NCBI GenBank assembly: GCA_021809225.1
Contig: JAKBAL010000120.1
Location: forward strand, 1 to 7,006
From: Pseudomonadota bacterium
GTDB taxonomy: Bacteria; Pseudomonadota; Alphaproteobacteria; UBA9655
Direction: 5' to 3'
DNA length: 7,006 nt
Positions within the stretch are counted from its first letter, which is position 1; each line of letters starts with the position of its first letter. Of this stretch, positions 1 through 5,570 are shown one piece after another. The translations under genes and the position numbers were made by a program. The notes beneath the pieces were generated by a model. That model did no database searches. It worked only from the letters and a program-made list of their open reading frames with translations, and was not told where the DNA came from.

Positions 1-1540
1 TAATCACCACCGGAACATCCTTGTCAAGAAGAGCGATAGGGCCGTGTTTCATTTCTCCCGCAGCATAAGCTTCAGCATGAATGTAGCTAATTTCTTTGAG
101 TTTGAGAGCTCCTTCCAAAGCCAAAGGGAAATTGGTGCCTCGTCCTAAAAAAAGAACATCTTTGGCTTTAGCAAGGCGTTGAGTAAATGCTTTTATCTGA
201 ACTTCTTGCGAAAGGACCTTTTCACAAAGAGCGGGAAGAAACCGCAACCCAAAGATCATCTCTTCAAAGGCTTCTTCGTTTAAAACACCGCGCTTATGGG
301 CTGCGTCAAGGACGAGAAGGGAAAGGACGGCAATCTGTGATGTGAAAGCCTTTGTGGAAGCCACACCAATCTCAGGGCCTGCACTGGTTAAAAGAACAAT
401 ATCCGACTGACGTGCAATCGAACTTCCTGCCACATTGACAATGGAAGCAACCGTTTGACCTTGAGATTTCATGTATTCAAGGGCAGAAAGAGTATCGATG
501 GTTTCTCCAGATTGAGAGATCAAAAGGCTTAGCCCCTTTTCAGGAAGAGGAGGTGTTCTATAGCGGAACTCAGAAGCTACATCAATTTCAACGGAAAGGC
601 GCGCGATTTTTTCAAACCAATATTTGGCGATAAGGCCCGCGTAATAGGCTGTTCCACAAGCGGAAATAGTTAGTCGAGAAATGGAAGCCCACGGTAGAGA
701 AGGCAGTTCAAGTTTTCCTTCTTTTAGAAAAGAATGGATTGTTTTTTCTATAGTATGGGGTTGTTCATAAATTTCTTTCAACATAAAGTGATCATATTCC
801 CCTCTACTTGCCGCATCTTCAGGGATTTGAGTTTTCTCAATAGGTCTTTCAACAGAGTGATTATCTTTATTGAAAATAGCGACACTTTCTGGAGATAATA
901 CAGCCCAATCTCCATCTTCAAGGTAACTAACTTGTTGAGTTAAGAAAGAAAGGGCTATAGCGTCTGAGCCTACATACATTTCTCCCTTACCATAACCAAT
1001 AGCCAAAGGACTGCCCCCTTGACGAGCAACGATAAGAAGGTTTTCATAACCTGTGAATATAACTGCGAGAGCAAAAGAGCCTTTAAGATGGGTTAAAGTT
1101 TTTGCTACCGCATCCTGAGGAGTGAGTCCCTTATCCATATAAAGAGCAATAAGATGAGCGACAACTTCCGTGTCTGTCTCACTTTCAAAGACGTATCCAT
1201 TGGTTTCAAGATCTCGACGTAACTCTTCACAATTTTCGATGATCCCATTATGGACCAAAGCAACTCTGGGATTAGCGTGAGGATGAGCATTCATTTCAGT
1301 AGGCTGCCCATGCGTTGCCCAACGTGTATGGCCTATACCATTATGGCCTTCGAGGGGATGGGCTAAAAACTTCTCTTTAAGTTTAATAAGTTTTCCACTC
1401 GCGCGTATTCTTTGAAGTTGACCCTTGTAAACGGTGGCAATGCCGGCCGAGTCATACCCGCGATACTCAAGCTTTTCAAGGCCATAAATAAGCCTTGACC
1501 CCACAGAATGGTTCCCGACAATCCCAATAATTCCACACAT
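1..1540 (-). CDS. glmS: Glutamine--fructose-6-phosphate aminotransferase (isomerizing), 3' end beyond the window
   Basis: GlmS converts fructose-6-phosphate plus glutamine to glucosamine-6-phosphate and glutamate in the cytoplasm, the first committed step to UDP-GlcNAc. The frame reads without a stop from ATG at 1540 to the left edge: 513 codons of the roughly 608 usual for the family, so about the last 95 residues are missing. The start MCGIIGIVG places the N-terminal nucleophile Cys at residue 2, exposed when Met is removed. The class II glutaminase domain shows LEYRGYDSAG (24-33), HTRWATHG and HNGIIEN. The sugar-isomerase domains show SACGTAYYAG (Cys295, equivalent to E. coli Cys300), SQSGETIDT and GPEIGVASTKAF. 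Near the edge are LKLKEISYIHAEAY (Lys480 and Glu483) and KHGP (His499, equivalent to E. coli His504), so the catalytic residues are present. It starts 3 bases after the glmU stop; a GAAGGG ribosome-binding site lies inside the end of glmU, about 11 bases upstream. It is therefore probably co-transcribed and translationally coupled. Confidence 0.97.
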   Translation of the reverse strand, partial: MCGIIGIVGNHSVGSRLIYGLEKLEYRGYDSAGIATVYKGQLQRIRASGKLIKLKEKFLAHPLEGHNGIGHTRWATHGQPTEMNAHPHANPRVALVHNGIIENCEELRRDLETNGYVFESETDTEVVAHLIALYMDKGLTPQDAVAKTLTHLKGSFALAVIFTGYENLLIVARQGGSPLAIGYGKGEMYVGSDAIALSFLTQQVSYLEDGDWAVLSPESVAIFNKDNHSVERPIEKTQIPEDAASRGEYDHFMLKEIYEQPHTIEKTIHSFLKEGKLELPSLPWASISRLTISACGTAYYAGLIAKYWFEKIARLSVEIDVASEFRYRTPPLPEKGLSLLISQSGETIDTLSALEYMKSQGQTVASIVNVAGSSIARQSDIVLLTSAGPEIGVASTKAFTSQIAVLSLLVLDAAHKRGVLNEEAFEEMIFGLRFLPALCEKVLSQEVQIKAFTQRLAKAKDVLFLGRGTNFPLALEGALKLKEISYIHAEAYAAGEMKHGPIALLDKDVPVVI

Positions 1541-1543
1541 AAA

Positions 1544-2881
1544 TTAAAAATCCCTTCTTTTTTTACGCTTTTCTCGAAATTTATCCGCACCTCTTTCAAG
1601 AACTGTTTGATTTCTACGAGTGACGGCTAAAGCTCGGCCTTCGACATCTTGATTAATGACACTTCCTGCTCCGACAATGGCATAATCTCCGATTGATAGG
1701 GGAGCAATAAGAGAACTGTTGGAACCTATAAAAGCTCCTTCTCCAATTTGGGTTTTAAATTTACTGAATCCATCATAGTTGCAGGTAATCGTTCCTGCCC
1801 CTATGTTTGCTTGTGATCCAACATCTGCATCTCCAATGTAACTCAAATGTTTGGCTTTGGCCCCAGGTCCAAAGGTGGATTTTTTTACTTCTACAAAGTT
1901 CCCAATTTCTGCCTTTTTTTGGAGATGAACTCCTCCCCGAAGGTGAGCAAAGGGGCCTACGAGAGCATAAGGGCCTACATGGGTATCACAGAGTCGACAA
2001 AAAGAGAAGAGTTCAGCGCCCTTTTCAATCTCAACGCCAGGGCCAAACACGATGCAAGGATGAAGAGTGACATCAGAGCCCAACTTCGTATCATAGCTAA
2101 AATAGATGGTTTTAGGATCCATAAGGGTGGCTCCCTCTGTCATGGCTCTATTTCGCCATCGGTCTTGAAGAAAATTTTCCGCAAGTGCCAGATCCTGACG
2201 CGTGTTGATACCTATGAATTCTGAAGCTTCACCTTCGACAACGCCGCAGGTGTAGCCTTTTTGACGAGCTATTTTTACAAGGTCTGTAAGATAGTACTCT
2301 TGTGCTGCATTATGAGGTGTTACAGCAGAAAGCAAAGATTCCAAAAGATCTCCCCGAACCAGCATAGCACCAGAATTACACAAGGAAATTTCTTTTTGAG
2401 CGGTAGTCAAATCCTTATCTTCTATGACTGCCTCAAGCTCTCCAGCTTCATTAAGGATAAGGCGTGCATAGTTTTGTTTGTCCATTGGACGCATTCCCAA
2501 CAAAATGACTGCCATTTCAAGATGACTATGACTTAACATAAGCATGCGGTCCAACGTTTCCCGTTGAATAAGGGGTGTATCACCAAAGAGGACAAGAACC
2601 TGACCTTCAGCCTTTAAATGAGGGAGAGCATATTTGACAGCATCTCCTGTTCCTTGTGCTGGATGCTGCACAACGGTTTGGTGGACAAATGGGGTCTTGA
2701 TATCTTTTAGGGAAGGACTAACAACCAGCACCACCTCTTGGGGGGTCATGCTATGAGCTAAATCAAGAACATAATGCAGCACAGGACGTCCTCCTAAGGG
2801 GTGGAGGATTTTAGGTAAGTCCGACTTCATTCGTGTCCCTTGTCCCGCAGACAGAATAATAATTTGTAGATTGTTCATCAT
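1544..2881 (-). CDS. glmU: Bifunctional N-acetylglucosamine-1-phosphate uridyltransferase / glucosamine-1-phosphate acetyltransferase
   Basis: GlmU acetylates glucosamine-1-phosphate with acetyl-CoA, then transfers UMP from UTP to give UDP-GlcNAc for peptidoglycan and lipopolysaccharide. The protein is 445 residues, slightly shorter than E. coli GlmU (456), and both domains are complete. N-terminal pyrophosphorylase domain: nucleotide loop LSAGQGTRMKSDLPK (10-24), QHPAQGTGDA (72-81), metal-binding Asp101 in FGDTPLI, Asn169 in CNSGAM, EYYLTD (195-200) and Asn226 in GINTR. C-terminal left-handed beta-helix acetyltransferase domain: GNFVEVKKS (327-335), catalytic His345 in KHLSYIGD, and GAGTITCNYDG (361-371). 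It ends in a basic tail (KRKKRRDF) with no extra domain. ATGs at 2881 and 2878 are both possible; I chose 2881 because an AGG sits 7 bases upstream. It is the first gene of the glmU-glmS operon and lies divergent from secB. An inverted repeat in the leader may affect its translation. Confidence 0.97.
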   Translation of the reverse strand: MMNNLQIIILSAGQGTRMKSDLPKILHPLGGRPVLHYVLDLAHSMTPQEVVLVVSPSLKDIKTPFVHQTVVQHPAQGTGDAVKYALPHLKAEGQVLVLFGDTPLIQRETLDRMLMLSHSHLEMAVILLGMRPMDKQNYARLILNEAGELEAVIEDKDLTTAQKEISLCNSGAMLVRGDLLESLLSAVTPHNAAQEYYLTDLVKIARQKGYTCGVVEGEASEFIGINTRQDLALAENFLQDRWRNRAMTEGATLMDPKTIYFSYDTKLGSDVTLHPCIVFGPGVEIEKGAELFSFCRLCDTHVGPYALVGPFAHLRGGVHLQKKAEIGNFVEVKKSTFGPGAKAKHLSYIGDADVGSQANIGAGTITCNYDGFSKFKTQIGEGAFIGSNSSLIAPLSIGDYAIVGAGSVINQDVEGRALAVTRRNQTVLERGADKFREKRKKRRDF

Positions 2882-2886
2882 TTTTT

Positions 2887-2918
2887 AACCTATAAATGTG
2901 ATGTTCTTAACATAGGTT
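2887..2918 (-). promoter_or_regulatory. Inverted repeat in the glmU leader overlapping its ribosome-binding site
   Basis: Two perfect 7-base arms, AACCTAT (2887-2893) and ATAGGTT (2912-2918), are separated by 18 bases. In the glmU transcript the second arm reads AUAGGUU and contains the AGG lying 7 bases before the 2881 start codon. Pairing would therefore mask the ribosome-binding site. With only 7 pairs, mostly A-U, the hairpin would be weak on its own. It could equally be a protein operator or chance. The inverted repeat is seen directly; its role is inference. Confidence 0.4.
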
Positions 2919-2974
2919 GTGGGGATCCACTAGAACTGATCGCATCAAAAAACATAACAAAATCTTTCAGGCTC

Positions 2975-3002
2975 TTGTTTTCCCCTATATTTATGCCATA
3001 GT
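2975..3002 (+). promoter_or_regulatory. Possible secB promoter
   Basis: A TTGTTT box (2975-2980) is followed after 16 bases by CATAGT (2997-3002), predicting a transcript start near 3009 and a leader of about 23 bases before the secB ATG. Both hexamers depart from the sigma-70 consensus. It is the best-spaced pair I could find on the plus strand of this divergent region. I found no convincing counterpart for glmU on the minus strand. Confidence 0.35.
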
Positions 3003-3031
3003 GTACATAGCAGCTTTTGAAAGGAAAAAAA

Positions 3032-3541
3032 ATGGCAACGAAAAAAGTAAATAGTAAGACGGCACAAGAAACTGAAGTTCATGCTCCCCTTGTTGTGAAT
3101 GCTCAGTATGTAAAGGATCTATCTTTTGAAAATCCTAGCCCCTTATCTAATGTCACAGGAAATGAGGAAAGACCATCAATTTCTATTCATATCGAGGCCC
3201 AGGCAAATAACATAGCTGATCATTCCTATGAGGTAACTTTGCGTGTACGTGTTGATGCCAAGCGAAAGGAAGCCCAAGTATTTTTATTAGATCTTGAATA
3301 TGCTGGCGCTTTCACGATTGGAAAGGAAGTTCCAGAAGAATATATTCGTCCGATTTTAATGATCGAATGCCCCCGTATTCTTTTCCCCTTTGCCCGCAAC
3401 ATTATTGCGACGACAACGCAAGAAGGCGGTTATCCAGCTCTTTTGTTAACACCTGTAGATTTTGCTGATCTTTATCAACGTCAAGTTTCTCAAGAAAAAC
3501 CACACGAGGAAAAGTCAGAAAGACCAGAAATACTGCAGTAA
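3032..3541 (+). CDS. secB: Protein-export chaperone SecB
   Basis: SecB is a cytoplasmic tetrameric chaperone that keeps precursor proteins unfolded and delivers them to SecA for Sec-dependent export. From ATG at 3032 the protein is 169 residues; E. coli SecB has 155. Family signatures are clear: QYVKDLSFENPSP (25-37) in the first strand, and ECPRILFPFARNII (112-125) followed by GGYPALLLTPVDFADLY (132-148). The last 20 or so residues are charged (Glu/Lys-rich), as in the flexible SecB tail. The frame extends upstream to a TTG at 3017, but ATG 3032 is preferred: AAGG lies at 3021-3024, 8 bases upstream, and would be inside the coding region if TTG were used. It is transcribed divergently from glmU. 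The next gene begins 114 bases downstream with no clear terminator between, so read-through is possible. Confidence 0.95.
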   Translation: MATKKVNSKTAQETEVHAPLVVNAQYVKDLSFENPSPLSNVTGNEERPSISIHIEAQANNIADHSYEVTLRVRVDAKRKEAQVFLLDLEYAGAFTIGKEVPEEYIRPILMIECPRILFPFARNIIATTTQEGGYPALLLTPVDFADLYQRQVSQEKPHEEKSERPEILQ

Positions 3542-3655
3542 CAAGGGATTAGAAGTCAACAATCAAGTGCTCTTGCACTAAAATATCTGAGAAGTTCAGA
3601 CAAAATCGATGGACTTTGTTTAGAAAGAAAAAAATTTTTAATAATAAAGGACTCC

Positions 3656-4534
3656 ATGTTGTCTGGCTTCCATTCTCCTACAAAACGCGGAATCTTCTTT
3701 ATGATTCTTGCGATGTTGATTTTTTCCATTCTCAATGCGATTGTTAAAGATACAACAACTCATTATAGCCCCATCCAACTTGTCTTCTTTCGTTGCCTGT
3801 TTGCGACAATTCCTGCGGGTGGGTTCCTCCTCATTCGAGGAGGGTGGATGCTTCCAACGCCTACTGATTGGAAAATCCATTTGAAAAGGGCCTTTCTTTT
3901 GGCCATTGGGCTTGCCGTTCTTTTTTTAGGAATTGGCATGCTTCCTCTTTCAAACTCCATGGCTCTTTACTTTTCCTCAACTCTTTTTCTTGTTATTCTT
4001 TCTTATCCTCTTTTGCATGAAAAAATTCGTCCTATCCAAGGGGTGGCCGTTGCTATTGGCTTTGTGGGTGTTTTGATTATTGCAAAACCAGGAGGAGATG
4101 TTTTCCATTGGGGCACACTTTTTGTGATTATGGGGGCATTTATGGAGTCCGCATATAACCTTTACGGGCGCCTCTTATCATCTACTCACAATAGTTTTAT
4201 GCTCACATTTTTAGGCTCTTTGTTACCTGCTCTTGTGATTCTTGTTGCTCTCCCTTTCGTCTGGGTAACGCCAGATTTAGGTGGGTGGATTTCTTTGATT
4301 TGTTTAGGCCTTGGGGGTGGATTAGGCCAGCTTTGTGTTACATTCGCATACTATAATGCACCCGCTGGTATTCTTGCTCCTATGATTTATTCTGCTATGC
4401 TTTGGAGCGTGATGTTAGATATTATGCTTTATGGGAATTGGCCAACCCAGTCTCTGCTTGTGGGGTGTGGGATTATTATTGCCTCAGGGCTCATCATTGT
4501 TTTCCATGAATCTAAGCAGCAAAATGTATCATGA
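3656..4534 (+). CDS. EamA/DMT-superfamily inner-membrane transporter, substrate unknown
   Basis: A 292-residue polytopic membrane protein with the two-repeat EamA layout of the drug/metabolite transporter superfamily. About ten hydrophobic helices are visible, beginning with residues 12-30 (GIFFMILAMLIFSILNAIV), then roughly 39-60, 78-98, 101-120, 127-144, and five more in the second repeat from about 150 to 284. Positions typical of the family include Asn27 and Lys31 (NAIVK), QLVFFR (41-46) and Glu122 in LLHEKIRP between helices 4 and 5. Length matches the family norm (about 290-300). The ATG has AAAGGA upstream with a short 4-base spacing. Related alphaproteobacterial proteins, including the rickettsial S-adenosylmethionine importer, share this architecture, but the sequence alone does not reveal direction or substrate. 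Its stop codon lies just upstream of the tRNA-Lys promoter. Confidence 0.88.
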   Translation: MLSGFHSPTKRGIFFMILAMLIFSILNAIVKDTTTHYSPIQLVFFRCLFATIPAGGFLLIRGGWMLPTPTDWKIHLKRAFLLAIGLAVLFLGIGMLPLSNSMALYFSSTLFLVILSYPLLHEKIRPIQGVAVAIGFVGVLIIAKPGGDVFHWGTLFVIMGAFMESAYNLYGRLLSSTHNSFMLTFLGSLLPALVILVALPFVWVTPDLGGWISLICLGLGGGLGQLCVTFAYYNAPAGILAPMIYSAMLWSVMLDIMLYGNWPTQSLLVGCGIIIASGLIIVFHESKQQNVS

Positions 4535-4537
4535 GGG

Positions 4538-4565
4538 TTGACCTATTTTTAAGATAGATTATATT
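4538..4565 (+). promoter_or_regulatory. Probable tRNA-Lys promoter
   Basis: TTGACC (4538-4543) and TATATT (4560-4565) are separated by 16 bases. Both are close to the sigma-70 consensus. The predicted start near 4572 is about 7 bases before the mature tRNA-Lys 5' end, and the promoter begins 3 bases after the transporter stop codon. Confidence 0.65.
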
Positions 4566-4578
4566 GTGCAGCATTCTA

Positions 4579-4654
4579 GGGCGCTTAGCTCAGTCGGTAG
4601 AGCATCTGACTTTTAATCAGAGGGTCGCAGGTTCGAATCTTGCAGCGCCCACCA
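4579..4654 (+). tRNA. tRNA-Lys (anticodon UUU)
   Basis: The sequence folds into a full 76-base cloverleaf. The acceptor stem pairs GGGCGCT (4579-4585) with AGCGCCC. The D stem is GCTC/GAGC. The anticodon stem TCTGA/TCAGA is perfect, with loop CTTTTAA giving anticodon TTT at 4612-4614, which reads AAA and AAG codons. The T stem GCAGG/CTTGC contains one G-T pair around a standard TTCGAAT loop. Discriminator A and an encoded CCA (4652-4654) finish the gene. A good promoter lies directly upstream; I see no clear terminator downstream. Confidence 0.97.
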
Positions 4655-4804
4655 AGAAAACAAAGGGTTTTGGTGGTTTTAGAATAAGTTAAGTTTTTTC
4701 GGGTATACCCCGGGTATGCCTTGTGAAGGAGTGAAGTGTTTGATTAAGTGAGATGAATTTTTAGACTCCACGTTAAATTTGGATGTTAATGTGACTCTGC
4801 ATGC
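4655..4804. other. Non-coding stretch between tRNA-Lys and the LRR-like pseudogene
   Basis: These 150 bases are AT-rich and, apart from the GGGTATRCC repeat at 4700-4720, show no gene, RNA gene or convincing terminator on either strand. The full interval between the two tRNA genes is about 650 bases; the rest is the pseudogene and the tRNA-Arg promoter. Confidence 0.5.
4700..4720 (+). repeat. Short tandem and inverted GGGTATRCC repeat downstream of tRNA-Lys
   Basis: CGGGTATACC (4700-4709) is followed immediately by a second near-copy, CGGGTATGCC (4711-4720). Because GGTATACC is itself palindromic, the two copies can also pair as a GC-rich hairpin. It lies 46 bases after the tRNA-Lys CCA, in otherwise AT-rich sequence. 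This may be a tRNA processing or termination structure, or a binding-site remnant of an element that integrated at the tRNA. The sequence does not decide between these. Confidence 0.45.
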
Positions 4805-5252
4805 TTAAAAGGAGGTTCTGCTTTCATCTAAACATTCAAGTCTTTCAATATCCTCTCTTCTAATGCCAAAGCCCTTTAATTTTAGAGCCAGATCTTTATT
4901 TTCTTTTTCAAACTTTAGGATTTTCAGGCTTGTCGTATTTTCTAAATTGAGCAATTTTAAGTTTTCTAAAATTCTAGCCTCTTGGTTATTGTAATACTTG
5001 AACCCGCCATACGCACCATTTCTACTTTGTCATTAGCCTTTTTGAATGAAATCTTTGTTAGATTTTTTGTGCTAGGCCTATTCAAGTTAACTTCTTTAAG
5101 TTATTAAGAGGTTCCATGAATGAAACTTCTGTGAGATTTAGTGTTGCAACCAAACGAAGTTTTTCCAAATTAGATAGGGTTTCTAATGGCACTTGTTTTC
5201 TGTAAATGAAATCAATGATGAACCAGTCAAGGACATCATTTGAGAAAACTTT
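4805..5252 (-). pseudogene. Decayed leucine-rich-repeat-like gene, 5'-truncated and frameshifted
   Basis: The minus strand keeps protein-like sequence in three successive reading frames. Frame a (5252 to 5082) encodes 56 residues including VPLETLSNLEKLRLVATL and EPLNNLKKLT, then stops at TGA. Frame b continues the pattern through NLTKISFKKANDKVEM and stops at TAG (4966). Frame c (5029 to 4805) encodes 74 residues including ARILENLKLLNLENTTSL, GFGIRREDIERLECL and a final TAA. Regular Leu spacing (LEKLRL, LKKLT, LKLLNLEN, LKILKF) is what leucine-rich repeats look like. There is no start codon, ribosome-binding site or promoter at the 5' side, and a TAA precedes frame a. At least two frame changes plus the missing 5' end make a pseudogene more likely than sequencing error. 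The parent protein and its function are not recognisable; a fold-level LRR label is as far as the sequence goes. Confidence 0.6.
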
Positions 5253-5263
5253 TTAAAACCCGG

Positions 5264-5291
5264 TTTACTTTTTATCTAATTTCGTTATGTT
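5264..5291 (+). promoter_or_regulatory. Possible tRNA-Arg promoter
   Basis: TTTACT (5264-5269) and TATGTT (5286-5291) are separated by 16 bases, predicting a start near 5298, about 5 bases before the tRNA-Arg 5' end. The spacing is good but the -35 is moderate. Such a promoter would free this tRNA from dependence on the tRNA-Lys transcript across the intervening insert. Confidence 0.45.
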
Positions 5292-5302
5292 GAAAGCGAT
5301 AC

Positions 5303-5379
5303 GCGCCCTTAGCTCAGCTGGATAGAGCGTCGGCCTTCTAAGCCGCAGGTCGCAGGTTCGAATCCTGCAGGGCGCACCA
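5303..5379 (+). tRNA. tRNA-Arg (anticodon UCU)
   Basis: A complete 77-base cloverleaf. Acceptor stem GCGCCCT (5303-5309) pairs with AGGGCGC; D stem is GCTC/GAGC; anticodon loop CTTCTAA gives TCT at 5337-5339, reading AGA and AGG; T stem GCAGG/CCTGC is perfect around TTCGAAT; discriminator A and encoded CCA follow. The anticodon stem TCGGC/GCCGC has one mismatch at its outermost pair (T5330 opposite C5346), adjacent to position 26, which should be tolerated. Its T arm is almost the same as that of tRNA-Lys upstream. Confidence 0.97.
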
Positions 5380-5446
5380 GCCTTCAAATTGTCCTTTCTA
5401 GATACATAAGTACACGTCTTCCTCTAGCTATGAGGTAATTCGCCCA

Positions 5447-5463
5447 GAGAGGGGAATCCTCTC
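5447..5463 (+). other. Hairpin downstream of tRNA-Arg
   Basis: GAGAGG (5447-5452) and CCTCTC (5458-5463) form a perfect 6-bp stem with a 5-base loop, followed by AATTT and CCACCA. With only three T residues after the stem it is at best a weak intrinsic terminator for tRNA-Arg. The arrangement also fits the 3' half of a tRNA (see findings). I cannot tell which is correct. Confidence 0.35.
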
Positions 5464-5502
5464 AATTTCCACCAACCTCACTACACAGATGGGGAAAAAT
5501 GC

Positions 5503-5531
5503 TTGATTTTTCACCAAGAAATTTCTATAAC
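5503..5531 (+). promoter_or_regulatory. Probable promoter of the exported-protein gene
   Basis: TTGATT (5503-5508) and TATAAC (5526-5531) are separated by 17 bases, a near-consensus sigma-70 arrangement. The predicted start near 5538 leaves a leader of about 33 bases before the ATG at 5571, with AGGA at 5560-5563 as the ribosome-binding site. The gene therefore appears to have its own promoter, independent of the tRNAs. Confidence 0.6.
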
Positions 5532-5570
5532 AAGAAAATAAATTCAATGTAATGAAAATAGGAAATTATT

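Noticed and set aside
1544..1570. A glmS ribozyme or riboswitch upstream of glmS
   Set aside because: glmS starts 3 bases after glmU with no leader in which such an RNA could sit.
1807..2536. Several plus-strand open frames of about 90-125 codons opposite glmU
   Set aside because: They lie wholly inside a clear, full-length glmU on the other strand, lack ribosome-binding sites and encode nothing family-like.
2919..2936. A 13-base match (GGGGATCCACTAG) to a cloning-vector polylinker
   Set aside because: The match stops after 13 bases and the flanks read naturally into the intergenic region, so contamination or a cloning scar is not supported.
3566..3579. AGTGC-TCTT-GCACT hairpin after secB as a terminator
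   Set aside because: The stem is only 5 bp and is followed by A-rich sequence rather than a T tract, so it does not look like an intrinsic terminator.
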